Shown here: piece after piece, positions 1-11,603 of the stretch
How positions within the stretch are numbered: position 1 is the stretch's first letter
Layout: each line of letters begins with the position of its first letter
Assembly: GCA_037179385.1 (NCBI GenBank)
Contig: CM074189.1
Coordinates: 27,031,648 to 27,095,647 of the forward strand
Direction of reading: 5' to 3'
Length of the DNA stretch: 64,000 bases
DNA from: Holothuria scabra
Lineage: Eukaryota; Echinodermata; Holothuroidea; Aspidochirotida; Holothuriidae
Position numbers and translations under genes: made by a program
The notes under the pieces: generated by a model
Told to the model about the DNA's origin: nothing
The model's database searches: none
Seen by the model: only the letters and a program-made list of their open reading frames with translations

Positions 1-1655
1 CAAGGCATCTTAAAATTTGAAATAATGACATTCTTAGATGTACACAAATCAGCCCTTCTCATCCGCACTAAAACTTCAATAAGAAGGTGTATGAGACGTT
101 CTTCCACTACTTCATTTTTTTGCTCACAAATTTCATAGAGGAGTGAGCTGGGGAGGGTGGATCGGAGAGGAAAGCAAGCAGATGGAAGGGATAGGAAGGG
201 AAAGAGAGGGATTAAGGGAGGGGCGAAGAATGTCATTTGGTATCTTCTTCCCCTACTAGTTATGCCACTGCCCTACACTTACTGACCACATTTATAATGC
301 ACTATGACTTTAGCTCTTCATCCCTGCCCTTAGGGGCAGTGTTGTATAAGTAGATGAAGTAGCTATAGAGATTCGTCGCTGACACTGAGTCCAACTGCTA
401 GGTGAATAGTATTTATGTGATGACCAGCCCAACTCAAGTCTGGGCATGTTTTGAGTGTAACACAGGATTTTGCTCAAGATGAATTGAAAAATGAAGAGGT
501 AAATTTAAAGGGTTGAATGGCAGTGCCTATGCTACTCTAGTGGGTTTTAAGCCAGTGCACAAAATTGGTGCATAATTACGGTTTTGAAAAATAGTAAAAA
601 CAACCATCGAAGCTGCTTTCAACTTCTTCGTGGTAGTCAATAGCTAGTGTCATCTTTTTGAAGCCACATGGGCCTTAACATTCCAAAAACAAAAATTCAA
701 TTCTTTAATAGAGTAAAAAGTGTGAATTTACCTCAAGAAAAGCCGAATTCACGACAAGAGGAGTGAAATTCCCTTCTTATGCAGTGTAGCTCCTTTCTTG
801 AAGATGCTTTTACCGATTCAAAATAGCGAAAGTCAATTTTCCATTCCGGCCATCGATCTCTCCCTAATGATCATTACAGCCAAATGCTTGGCGGCATTCC
901 TACAGTTAGCTTCAAATAACAAGTTAATTGATCAATGCGTAACTACATTAGCTAGGTTACGACTACCATACGTTAACGCTATTAATTTATCATATATTGG
1001 TGGGGGAGTTTTATAAACACGGCGTGATGGCTAAGAATTCTAATATGGGGAAGGGTGGTAATATAAGTCAGGAGTGACAACATGTGATAATCACTGTTTG
1101 TGAGAATCACATGATATTTCTAGCTTGTCATACCTAGCCTGTCGTCGTGTCATATGTTGTGCCAATGCGTTCAAAGCGCGCAAAACTTATCTTTTTTTAT
1201 GAGGCTTTCCACCTCCTTTTGAAAAACAGCATGGAACTCTGAGAAAAACATTGAATGGCAGATCCAGTCTTCCACACAAATGGCTAGTATAAAAATTTGA
1301 ATTTGAAAAAATAAGGTGTCATGATAAAAAGGAAGGTATGTTGTGAATTAATTTGTGGTACGAGTTCAATAGCAAAATATATCAAATGTAGTAATGGTTA
1401 TAACAAAAACTAAATAAAGAAATAATTAAACAGAACATAAAAAGGAAAAAGTGATCGAAAATCTCTCAAAATAACGAAGTTTTCTCGTTATATTCCTACG
1501 ATATCCATGCTACCTTGTTATGCTTATGAGACTTAAGATAAGGAAATAAGGTATATAAATCATGTTAAAGATTCCTTGAAAAGGCGTTGAATTTCTGCTT
1601 TCTGTGTTTAATTCATTGGGTTTCCTTCTTTTGTAGAAAATAACATGAAGCGTTT
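1..1655. other. No gene recognised
   Basis: AT-rich sequence with no convincing exon on either strand. The short open frame near 798-1016 has no domain, no flanking splice signals and no visible paralogue in the window. It is probably intron or intergenic sequence upstream of the HYR exon array. Confidence 0.5.
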
Positions 1656-1840
1656 GCTATATTTATTTCCTTTTTAAGTAAAAAGTGACTGATGTGAATT
1701 TGTTCACTTGCTTTTTGTACAGCTGAAAATACGCCACCTGTACAGCTGAAAATACACCACGCTATATTTATTTCCTTTTTAAGTAAAAAGTGACTGATGT
1801 GAATTTGTTCACTTGCTTATTGTACAGCTGAAAATACGCC
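1656..1840 (+). repeat. 105-bp tandem duplication of intron end, splice acceptor and exon start
   Basis: The block that begins GCTATATTTATTTCC at 1656 recurs at 1761, an offset of 105 bp. Each copy carries the pyrimidine-rich intron end, the acceptor TGTACAG and the first codons of an HYR exon. Acceptors therefore lie at 1722 and 1827. A third, shorter copy of TACAGCTGAAAATAC lies at 1741. Only the last acceptor leads into a longer HYR frame. Confidence 0.85.
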
Positions 1841-2093
1841 ACCTGTGATAAAATGTCCTGCTCAAGTAATAGTGAGCTCTCTTGCTAACAATGTTAGAAA
1901 CGTCCCGACTTGGTCACCGCCAACTTGTACAGACTATGCGACGCGACTAACCGAGACACAACTGTCTCGTTGCGGGGAGCAACTGACGACTAAACATTTT
2001 TCGGAGCATAGTGTCTGTACTATGCAACTAGTCACAGATCGAAGGAGCGATTTCCGTGAAGTTGTGACTTTTAAGTTTACTCTCTATTCGTAA
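1828..2093 (+). pseudogene. Chimeric HYR exon: 5' half fused to intronic repeat sequence
   Basis: After the acceptor at 1827 the frame reads an HYR start (ENTPPVIKCP, then VSSLANNV and PPTCTD), matching exons at 5413, 6879 and 8346. After TGTACAGAC (about 1935) the HYR sequence stops. What follows matches the 3' part of the downstream repeat unit (compare 4780-5025), which is intronic elsewhere. The exon has therefore lost its second half, its last three to four cysteines and its normal donor. The frame runs on to a stop at 2091-2093, so it is most likely a pseudo-exon. Use as an alternative terminal exon cannot be excluded. Confidence 0.75.
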
Positions 2094-2185
2094 GGTCGAA
2101 GATTCAAGGATAAGTTCTCCGCATTTGGATTAACTGATCTGCCGACAAGTCCGCCATTGTGGTCAATTGCAGGTGTCGGTCTTAT

Positions 2186-4044
2186 AGGCCTCACACCCCC
2201 AATAAAATATAACCTGCAATTAAATAAATTCAAGTCAGCAAGAAAATTGGATAAATTAATATTTGGAGGAAGAACAGCATTTTGAAATTAGAAACAGAGT
2301 TAGGTCTAACGTAGACTTAAAGTTAAAAAATATTGCAAGTTGGCTGCAGGGCCTATGGAGACACTAGGAAGGGGGGGGGGGGGTATTTTGTCATGCACAG
2401 TGACAATGCCTTAGATGGAAATTGCTGTGGGGTCCTTAATGACCTCATAAAAGTTTTAACCAGAGTCAGAGATTTGGCTAGTACTGCATTCTCTTTCGTA
2501 CATACTGCATATTACAGTACCGTGTGGTAAATGCAGTGCACAGCAACGGTAGCCTAACCTAGAGTTAGTGTATGTTTTTACCCCTCCAATCCCCTTGCTA
2601 CATGTACAAATGGTACAAATAACCCCCTCCAACAGACTACATCATTGCAATTGAGTTGAAAATCTCATTACAATACCCAGTCCTATGAACAACATCACAC
2701 ACTTACCTGCAGCATGCCGTCTAACGTTAATCGCCAAATAGCTGTTCGTGGACCTAGCTTCCTAGCTACTATTTACACAGGGTGCCTGGACGATAGGTAG
2801 TCTATGGCAGTGTAGAATGACCATTGTAACATTCAGCTTCTCTTAAATATTCATTTACTTTCCAAAAATGTGACAAAATAGACTATGACAGTGCAATCTT
2901 TGTCACAATCTCAATCTGGGTATTATTTTTTACCGAAAACTGTAATTTTGACCCAAAAATCACTCAAGCGCGAAATTCTAAGACGTCTCCCCAAAATCAT
3001 GTTTCAGACATTAAAACAAGTCATTTAAGTCTAAATAAGGTGTCTTTACATCAAAAATGAAGAAAATCACCTTTTGCTCTAAAGGCCTCACACCCCCAAT
3101 AATTTCCCCATTGACTTACACACTAAATTAGCTCCTTTTCGAGGCCGCTGCAGCCTTGTCAAAGTTCACAGCTATGTCAAGACACCCATCACTTGATAGC
3201 TGACAAGTTTTCCCATCATGGCACTACAAAATTTCCATACCATGACCGTTTAGATTTTGAGCTAGAAGGACTTAAAGTTTTTGTAGGGTACATCCACCCC
3301 TAGCCTCTTCACAAAAACAGAAAATCTCCGCCATTTGATAGCAATTTTTTAAACAGTCAAAATCAACGTCAATCTTACCCAAATTTTCAACATCCACACT
3401 CTGGCAAGCACTCTTTCATATTCATGGACTTTCATCACCCAGCTGACATGTTATCTTGACAAAATTTGGTCAAAACCAGAGCTAAAAGGACTATTTCTTT
3501 GAGGGTGTACACTTGACGCTCTAGAACACTCCTCTAATGGAGTAGTGAGACCTTAAAAAAATGTGACATTTAGATTTGCTCTTACAAACACTTCAGACTC
3601 ATTTCTATACACATTGTCAACTCAAGTCTTGTCATATTTCAACTTTCTATCCCTCCTATATCAACTTCAGGACACCCAACTCTATGTTGGACAAATGCCC
3701 TTTTCTGTGCATTCACAGCTACACTCAGGTGTGTGAGAATATCCACATACCACACACTGAATAACTTGCAAAGCCATTTGTGGCACTCATTTTCTTTCCC
3801 AACTGAGTTTTTCTGTTGTGGTAAAGCATGTTCTGTACAAAAATATAAGAAATTAATCTTCAAGAATGTCTCAGCTCAGCGTAGGCGGGGGTGATACAGA
3901 TCATCTGGCCATAAGGTTACAACACCCCCAAGTCTGCAAGAACAAAAAGGAAAGGGGAAATAAAAATCATTAATCTGATGGAAAAAGTTAAACTTTCTGA
4001 CTTGATATCCATGTAGGTCATCCTCTGATGGAGTAGTGAGACCT
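2186..4044. mobile_element. TIR transposon (non-autonomous), outer copy
   Basis: Starts AGGCCTCACACCCCC and ends GGAGTAGTGAGACCT; the ends are imperfect inverted repeats (AGGYCTCAC). It is flanked by TAT at 2183-2185 and 4045-4047, a 3-bp target duplication. It sits inside a copy of the HYR repeat unit: the sequence left of it (1935-2185) and right of it (from 4045) is otherwise continuous with that unit. No transposase is seen. Three-base TA-rich target sites are typical of PIF/Harbinger elements, but assignment is tentative. Confidence 0.65.
3083..3553. mobile_element. TIR transposon (471 bp MITE), nested copy
   Basis: Same ends as the surrounding element: AGGCCTCACACCCCCAATA at the left and GGAGTAGTGAGACCT at the right. 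It is flanked by TAA at 3080-3082 and 3554-3556. It is inserted within the outer element, so at least two rounds of transposition of one family are recorded here. Confidence 0.65.
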
Positions 4045-5024
4045 TATGCCACCGAACATGTTCGGTAGCATGAGACTGGGTTGTGCGACTGCTCACAGCT
4101 AAATGCTTAGCGTTTTACTGTTACTGACGGCTAGAGATATCTCGTTTTAAGGAGTTTAATAGCAGAGAGTCCCATAGTTTGGAAGGGACTCAGTATTACC
4201 TGCAGTTTCAAATAAAATATTGACGAGTGGAATGAAATATGAAGCTGCTTGTACGGTGCTCTTTCTGCTTCGATTGCAACTAAAAGTGCACTACATGGAT
4301 TGCGGCATGAGTTGTTCTGTTACTTACATGGTATTGTTATTTTCCAATTTGTCAAGATGTTATTCTGGTACATTATATCCAAATGTAACAAATAATTATT
4401 CACCTATCTGTGGAGTAGGGAAAACGATCCAGTGGTACACAACTGGCAAAAAGGCTGCGAGCAGGGCTAAATTAACATAGAAGAATAAATCCTACCTGTT
4501 TAACCCCCTAACCTAATTCAACCATCTCAGCGCAAATGAATTGATCGAACGTTTTGCACGACTCTCATTAGATTTATCTTAAATTTTTTTTTTTCCACAT
4601 ATTGCATGTGACCAATGCACGCTATTTAAGCTCTCCAGAACTCAAAACCAAAAAAACGTTTGTAATAATCCATAGAGTTAGCAATACTATGATCATATGG
4701 TTGATTTCAAGCCATCAAAAAGAAGTTATACCGCTCAGGGACATGAACGGATTTTTCCCTAAAATCCCTTCCACAGTATGCTACGCAACTAACTCAGACA
4801 CAACTGTCTCCTTGAGGGGAGCAACAAACGACGTACCATTTTCCGGAGTATGGTGTCTGTACTATGCAACTCGTCACAGATCGGAGGAGCGATTCCCGTA
4901 AAGTTGTGACTTCTCAGTAAACTCTCTATTCGTAATGTCGAAGATTCAAGGATAAGTTCTCCGCGTTTGGAGTAACTGATTTACCGACAAGTCCGCCATT
5001 GTGGTCAATTGCAGGTTTCAGTTT
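4045..5024 (+). repeat. HYR repeat unit 0, exon lost
   Basis: Begins TATGCCACCGAACATGTTCGG and follows the repeat unit until GAAGCTGCTTG (about 4230). It then jumps straight to TACGGTGCT, which in intact units lies just after the HYR exon. About 480 bp containing the exon, both splice sites and flanks is missing. The remainder is diverged from units 1-3. Confidence 0.8.
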
Positions 5025-6490
5025 TATGCGACCGAACAAGTTCGGTAGCATGAGACTGGGTTGTGCGACTGCTCGCAGCTAAATGCTAAGCGTTTTACTG
5101 TTACTGACGGTTAGAGATATCTCGTTTCAAGGAGTTTAATAGCAGAGAGTCCCATAGTTTGAAAGGGACTCATTATTACCTGCAGTTTCAAATGAAATAT
5201 TGACGAGTGGAATGAAAAATGAAGCTGCTTGAAGAATCAAAAATCCATTCAGAAACCAGTAATTAATAAGATACACTGGATGAGGTACCTATTGATTTTT
5301 TTTCAATCAAGTCGGTTTCTTTTGGTCGAAGCCTGAACGCATTCACTGTTGATAGATGGTTCAGTTTTGTTACCTGTAATGATCATTCCTCTATTCACTT
5401 GTATCTTCATAGCTGCCAATACACCACCTGTGATAACATGTCCAGTTCCAGTAACAGTGAGCTCTCTTGCTAACAATGTTGGAAACGTCGCAACTTGGTT
5501 ACTGCCAACTTGTACGGACTTGGAACAAGATAACAATACACTGACGACAAGTTGTGTTCCTGCGTCTGGTAGTTTCTTCAATGGTGTCCAATCAACCAAT
5601 GTAACATGTACCTGTATGGACAACTTAGGGCTTTCAGATACATGTGTATTCACTGTGACTGTAGAACGTAAGAATCGCATTTTTTCTCTTAAACGAAGTT
5701 CTTAGGTTGAAAGGTACGGTGCTTTTTCTGCTTCGATTGCAACTTAATGCGCTTTACATGCATTGCGGCATGAGTTGTTTTGTTACTTACATGGTGTTGT
5801 TATTTTCCAATTTGTCAAGATGTTATCCTGGTACATTACATTTCAAAAGTAACAAATAATTATTCACCTATCTGTGGAGTATCGATTACGATCTAGCGGT
5901 ACACAACTGGTAAAAAGGCCGCGAGCAGCGCTAGATTAAACCAGATGGTCATATCCTACCTATTTAACCCTCTAACCTTATTCAAACGTCTCAGCGCATC
6001 TGAATCGATGGAACGTTTTTTTATGACTTTTATTTAGATTTATCATTATTTTTTGTCATTCCACATATTGCATGTGACTAACGCACGCTATCTAAGCTCT
6101 CCACAAGTCAACACCAAACAAAAGTTTGTTATAATCTATAGAGTTAGCATTACTATGATCATATGGTTGATTTCAAGCCATCAAAAAGAAGTTATACCGC
6201 TCAGGGACATGAACGGATTTTTTCCTAAAATCCCTTCCACAGTATGTTACGCAACTTACTCAGACACAACTGTCTCCTTGAGGAGAGCAACAAACGACGT
6301 ACCATTTTCCGGAGTATGGTGTCTGTACTATGCAACTCGTCACAGATCGGAGGAGCGATTCCCGTAAAGTTGTGACTTCTCAGTAAACTCTCTATTCGTA
6401 ATGTCGAAGATTCAAGGATAAGTTCTCCGCGTTTGGAGTAACTGATTTACCGACAAGTCCGCCATTGTGGTCAATTGCAGGTTTCAGTTT
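5025..6490 (+). repeat. HYR repeat unit 1 (1466 bp)
   Basis: First of three nearly identical head-to-tail units, each starting TATGCGACCGAACAAGTTCGG. Contains one complete HYR exon at 5413-5667. Differences from unit 2 are few, for example GAAGCCTGAACGC at 5329 against GAAGCTCCAACGC. The open frames in the 3' part of the unit (as at 6053-6367) lie in intron and have no homology I recognise. Confidence 0.9.
5413..5667 (+). CDS. HYR domain exon, array copy 1
   Basis: 255-nt exon, phase 1 at both ends: acceptor CTTCATAG before 5413, donor GTAAGA after 5667. It encodes one 85-residue HYR module: NTPPVITCP at the start, a TW pair in the middle, SGSFFNGVQSTNV and CTCMDNLG near the end, closing with CVFTVTV. 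Six cysteines follow the spacing of the HYR modules in the gene at 28-48 kb. HYR is an immunoglobulin-like fold found in extracellular adhesion proteins. The antisense frame across the exon (5303-5680) is a shadow. Membership in the gene ending at 18379 is inferred from strand and phase. Confidence 0.8.
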
Positions 6491-7956
6491 TATGCGACCG
6501 AACAAGTTCGGTAGCATGAGACTGGGTTGTGCGACTGCTCGCAGCTAAATGCTAAGCGTTTTACTGTTACTGACGGTTAGAGATATCTCGTTTCAAGGAG
6601 TTTAATAGCAGAGAGTCCCATAGTTTGAAAGGGACTCATTATTACCTGCAGTTTCAAATGAAATATTGACGAGTGGAATGAAAAATGAAGCTGCTTGAAG
6701 AATCAAAAATCCATTCAGAAACCAGTAATTAATAAGATACACTGGATGAGGTACCTATTGATTTTTTTTCAATCAAGTCGGTTTCTTTTGGTCGAAGCTC
6801 CAACGCATTCACTGTTGATAGATGGTTCAGTTTTGTTACCTGTAATGATCATTCCTCTATTCACTTGTATCTTCATAGCTGCCAATACACCACCTGTGAT
6901 AACATGTCCAGTTCCAGTAACAGTGAGCTCTCTTGCTAACAATGTTGGAAACGTCGCAACTTGGTTACTGCCAACTTGTACGGACTTGGAACAAGATAAC
7001 AATACACTGACGACAAGTTGTGTTCCTGCGTCTGGTAGTTTCTTCAATGGTGTCCAATCAACCAATGTAACATGTACCTGTATGGACAACTTAGGGCTTT
7101 CAGATACATGTGTATTCACTGTGACTGTAGAACGTAAGAATCGCATTTTTTCTCTTAAACGAAGTTCTTAGGTTGAAAGGTACGGTGCTTTTTCTGCTTC
7201 GATTGCAACTTAATGCGCTTTACATGCATTGCGGCATGAGTTGTTTTGTTACTTACATGGTGTTGTTATTTTCCAATTTGTCAAGATGTTATCCTGGTAC
7301 ATTACATTTCAAAAGTAACAAATAATTATTCACCTATCTGTGGAGTATCGATTACGATCTAGCGGTACACAACTGGTAAAAAGGCCGCGAGCAGCGCTAG
7401 ATTAAACCAGATGGTCATATCCTACCTATTTAACCCTCTAACCTTATTCAAACGTCTCAGCGCATCTGAATCGATGGAACGTTTCTGGATGACTTTTATT
7501 TAGATTTATCATTATTTTTTGTCATTCCACATATTGCATGTGACTAACGCACGCTATCTAAGCTCTCCACAAGTCAACACCAAACAAAAGTTTGTTATAA
7601 TCTATAGAGTTAGCATTACTATGATCATATGGTTGATTTCAAGCCATCAAAAAGAAGTTATACCGCTCAGGGACATGAACGGATTTTTTCCTAAAATCCC
7701 TTCCACAGTATGTTACGCAACTTACTCAGACACAACTGTCTCCTTGAGGAGAGCAACAAACGACGTACCATTTTCCGGAGTATGGTGTCTGTACTATGCA
7801 ACTCGTCACAGATCGGAGCAGCGATTCCCGTGAAGTTGTGACTTCTCAGTAAACTCTCTATTCGTAATGTCGAAGATTCAAGGATAAGTTCTCCGCGTTT
7901 GGAGTAACTGATTTACCGACAAGTCCGCCATTGTGGTCAATTGCAGGTTTCAGTTT
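6491..7956 (+). repeat. HYR repeat unit 2 (1466 bp)
   Basis: Nearly identical to units 1 and 3 over its whole length, introns included. Contains the HYR exon 6879-7133. A few private differences separate it, such as GGAGCAGCGATTCCCGTGAAG near 7815 where units 1 and 3 read GGAGGAGCGATTCCCGTAAAG. Confidence 0.9.
6879..7133 (+). CDS. HYR domain exon, array copy 2
   Basis: I see no amino-acid difference from copy 1: 85 residues, six cysteines, phase 1-1. Acceptor CTTCATAG and donor CGTAAGA are intact. The frame stays open upstream of the acceptor (to 6695), but that part is intronic by comparison with the other copies. Confidence 0.8.
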
Positions 7957-9423
7957 TATGCGACCGAACAAGTTCGGTAGCATGAGACTGGGTTGTGCGA
8001 CTGCTCGCAGCTAAATGCTAAGCGTTTTACTGTTACTGACGGTTAGAGATATCTCGTTTCAAGGAGTTTAATAGCAGAGAGTCCCATAGTTTGAAAGGGA
8101 CTCATTATTACCTGCAGTTTCAAATGAAATATTGACGAGTGGAATGAAAAATGAAGCTGCTTGAAGAATCAAAAATCCATTCAGAAACCAGTAATTAATA
8201 AGATACACTGGATGAGGTACCTATTGATTTTTTTTTCAATCAAGTCGGTTTCTTTTGGTCGAAGCTCCAACGCATTCACTGTTGATAGATGGTTCAGTTT
8301 TGTTACCTGTAATGATCATTCCTCTATTCACTTGTATCTTCATAGCTGCCAATACACCACCTGTGATAACATGTCCAGTTCCAGTAACAGTGAGCTCTCT
8401 TGCTAACAATGTTGGAAACGTCGCAACTTGGTTACTGCCAACTTGTACGGACTTGGAACAAGATAACAATACACTGACGACAAGTTGTGTTCCTGCGTCT
8501 GGTAGTTTCTTCAATGGTGTCCAATCAACCAATGTAACATGTACCTGTATGGACAACTTAGGGCTTTCAGATACATGTGTATTCACTGTGACTGTAGAAC
8601 GTAAGAATCGCATTTTTTCTCTTAAACGAAGTTCTTAGGTTGAAAGGTACGGTGCTTTTTCTGCTTCGATTGCAACTTAATGCGCTTTACATGCATTGCG
8701 GCATGAGTTGTTTTGTTACTTACATGGTGTTGTTATTTTCCAATTTGTCAAGATGTTATCCTGGTACATTACATTTCAAAAGTAACAAATAATTATTCAC
8801 CTATCTGTGGAGTATCGATTACGATCTAGCGGTACACAACTGGTAAAAAGGCCGCGAGCAGCGCTAGATTAAACCAGATGGTCATATCCTACCTATTTAA
8901 CCCTCTAACCTTATTCAAACGTCTCAGCGCATCTGAATCGATGGAACGTTTTTGGATGACTTTTATTTAGATTTATCATTATTTTTTGTCATTCCACATA
9001 TTGCATGTGACTAACGCACGCTATCTAAGCTCTCCACAAGTCAACACCAAACAAAAGTTTGTTATAATCTATAGAGTTAGCATTACTATGATCATATGGT
9101 TGATTTCAAGCCATCAAAAAGAAGTTATACCGCTCAGGGACATGAACGGATTTTTTCCTAAAATCCCTTCCACAGTATGTTACGCAACTTACTCAGACAC
9201 AACTGTCTCCTTGAGGAGGGCAACAAACGACGTACCATTTTCCGGAGTATGGTGTCTGTACTATGCAACTCGTCACAGATCGGAGGAGCGATTCCCGTAA
9301 AGTTGTGACTTCTCAGTAAACTCTCTATTCGTAATGTCGAAGATTCAAGGATAAGTTCTCCGCGTTTGGAGTAACTGATTTACCGACAAGTCCGCCATTG
9401 TGGTCAATTGCAGGTTTCAGTTT
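7957..9423 (+). repeat. HYR repeat unit 3 (1467 bp)
   Basis: Third near-identical unit. It is one base longer because a T-run near 8230 has gained a T. Contains the HYR exon 8346-8600. Differences from unit 2 are isolated substitutions, for example GAGGAGGGCAAC near 9215. Confidence 0.9.
8346..8600 (+). CDS. HYR domain exon, array copy 3
   Basis: I see no amino-acid difference from copies 1 and 2: 85 residues, six cysteines, phase 1-1, with the same intact acceptor and donor. If spliced, the three copies add three identical consecutive HYR modules to the protein. Confidence 0.8.
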
Positions 9424-10907
9424 TATGCGACCGAACAAGTTCGGTAGCATGAGACTGGGTTGTGCGACTGCTCGCAGCTAAATGCTAAGCGTTTTACTGT
9501 TACTGACGGTTAGAGATATCTCGTTTCAAGGAGTTTAATAGCAGAGAGTCCCATAGTTTGAAAGGGACTCATTATTACCTGCAGTTTCAAATAAAATATT
9601 GACGAATGGAATGAAAAATGAAGCTGCTTGAAGAATCAAAAATCCATTCAAAACCACGAATGGATGAGGTACACTAGATGACGTGCTCATCGATTTTTTC
9701 AATTTGCAATCAAGTCGGCTTCTTTTGGTTTGAAGCCTGAACGCATTCACTTAAACTGTTAATAGATGTTTCAGTTTTGTTACCTGTAATGATGATACCT
9801 CTTTGCACTTTTTTCTGCCATAGCTGCCAATACGCCACCTGTAATAACATGTCCAGCTCCAGTTACAGTGAGCTCTATTGCTAGCAATGTTGGAAACGTC
9901 GCGACGTGGCTACCGCCAACTTGTACGGACTTGGAACAAAATGACGATACATTGAAGACAAGTTGTAATCCTTCGTCTGGTAGTTTCTTCAATGGTGTCC
10001 AACCAACCAGTGTAACATGTACCTGTGTTGACAGCGAAGCCCTTTCAGACACATGTGTATTCACTGTGACTGTAGAAAGTAAGATTCGTATTTTTTTCTC
10101 TTAAAAGACGTTATTGGGATGAAAGTTAGGGTGCGTTTTGTGCTTCGATTGCAAGTAAATGTGCTTTACATGCATTGTGGCAGCAGTTGTTCTGTTACCT
10201 ACATGGTGTTGTAATTTTACAATTTGTCAACATGTTATTCTGGTACATTATCCTGAGAAGGTAACAAATAATTATTCACCTATCTGTGGAGTAGGGAAAA
10301 CGATCCAGTAGAACACAACTGGAAAAGGCCTCGAGCAGCGCTAGAATAAACCAGAAGGTCATATCCTACCCATCTAACCCTCTTACCTAATTGAACCATC
10401 TCAGCGCATTTTATTCGATCTAACGTTTTGCAAGACTTTTATTAGATTTATCATTATTTTTTGTCATTCCACATAATGCATGTGGCAAATGTTCGCCATC
10501 TAAGCTGTCCAACAGTCAAAACCAAACAAAAGTTATGTAATAATCGATAAAGTTAGCAATACGATGATCATATGGTAAAAATAATTGATTTTTAGCCATC
10601 TTCAAGAAGTTATACCGCTCAGGGACATGAACGGATTCTTTATCTAAGGCCCTTCCACAGTATGCTACGCGACTCACTGAGACACACTGTCTCGTTGTGG
10701 GGAACAACTAACGACGAACCATATTTCGGAGTATGGTGTTTGTACTATGCAACTTGTCACAGTTCCAAGGAGAGATTTCGGCGAAGTTGTGACTTTTAAG
10801 TTAACTCTCTGTTGGTAATGTCGAAGATTCAAGGATACGTTCTCCGCATTTGGATTAACTGATCTGCCGACAAGTCCGCCATTGTGGTCAATTGCAAGTT
10901 TCGGTCT
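9424..10907 (+). repeat. HYR repeat unit 4 (1484 bp, diverged)
   Basis: Same order of landmarks as units 1-3, with many substitutions and small indels throughout. Contains the HYR exon 9824-10078. It predates the duplications that made units 1-3. Confidence 0.85.
9824..10078 (+). CDS. HYR domain exon, array copy 4
   Basis: 255 nt, phase 1-1, acceptor TGCCATAG and donor GTAAGA. The product resembles copies 1-3 but has PAPVTVSSIASNVGN at the start, NPSSGSFFNGVQPTSV in the middle and CTCVDSEALSDTCVFTVTV at the end. All six cysteines are kept and the frame is open, so it looks functional. Confidence 0.78.
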
Positions 10908-11575
10908 TACGCGACCAAACTTGTTCGGTAGCATGAGACTGGTTTACGCGACTGCTCGCAGATAGTTGCTAAGCGTTTTACTGTTACTGACGGTTAGAGA
11001 TATCTCGTTTCGAGGAGTTGAATAGCGCAGAGTTGCAAAGTGGGAAGGGCCTCAATATTATCTGCAGTAACAAATGAAATATTGACGAGTGGGCGGAAAA
11101 AACGAATCTGATGGAAACACCCAAAAGCCCATTCAAAAACCACGAATGGATGAGGTACACTAGCGACGTACTCATCGATTTTTTCAATTTGCAATCAAGT
11201 CGGTTTTTTCTGGTTTGAAGCCTGAAAGCATTCACTTTAACTGTTAATAGATGTTTCAGTTTTGTTACCTGTAATGATGATACCTCTTTGCACTTTTTTC
11301 TGCCATAGCTGCCAATACGCCACCTGTAATAACATGTCCAGCTCCAGTTACAGTGAGCTCTCTTGCTAGCAATGTTGGAAACGTCGCGACGTGGCTACCG
11401 CCAACTTGTACGAACTTGGAACAAAATGACGATACACTGAAGACAAGTTGTAATCCTTCGTCTGGTAGTTTCTTCAATGGTGTCCAACCAACCAGAGTAA
11501 CATGTACCTGTGTGGACAACGGAGGACTCTCAGACACATGTGTATTCACTGTGACTGTTAAAAGTAATGAATGTT
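10908..11575 (+). repeat. HYR repeat unit 5 (partial, 3' part missing)
   Basis: Starts TACGCGACCAAACTTGTTCGG and follows the unit through the HYR exon 11309-11563. Similarity ends just after the donor, where a 35-bp minisatellite begins. This is the right-hand edge of the array. Confidence 0.8.
11309..11563 (+). CDS. HYR domain exon, array copy 5
   Basis: 255 nt, phase 1-1, acceptor TGCCATAG and donor GTAATG (weaker than GTAAGA in the other copies). Closest to copy 4; it ends CTCVDNGGLSDTCVFTVTVK. Six cysteines, open frame. This is the last intact array exon before the decayed copy at 12.5 kb. Confidence 0.75.
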
Positions 11576-11603
11576 GATTCAATACATTATACCCTCTTTT
11601 TAA

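Noticed and set aside
798..1016. 72-codon frame near the window start
   Set aside because: No domain, splice context or paralogue; the length is expected by chance in 64 kb.
5303..5680. 125-codon antisense frames over HYR exons (also 6769, 8236)
   Set aside because: Shadows of the sense HYR exon. The sense strand has splice signals and domain identity.
6053..6367. Open frame of 104 codons repeated at 6053, 7519 and 8986
   Set aside because: It recurs only because the 1466-bp unit is duplicated. It lies in intron, has no domain, and the older copies in units 0 and 4 do not preserve it well.
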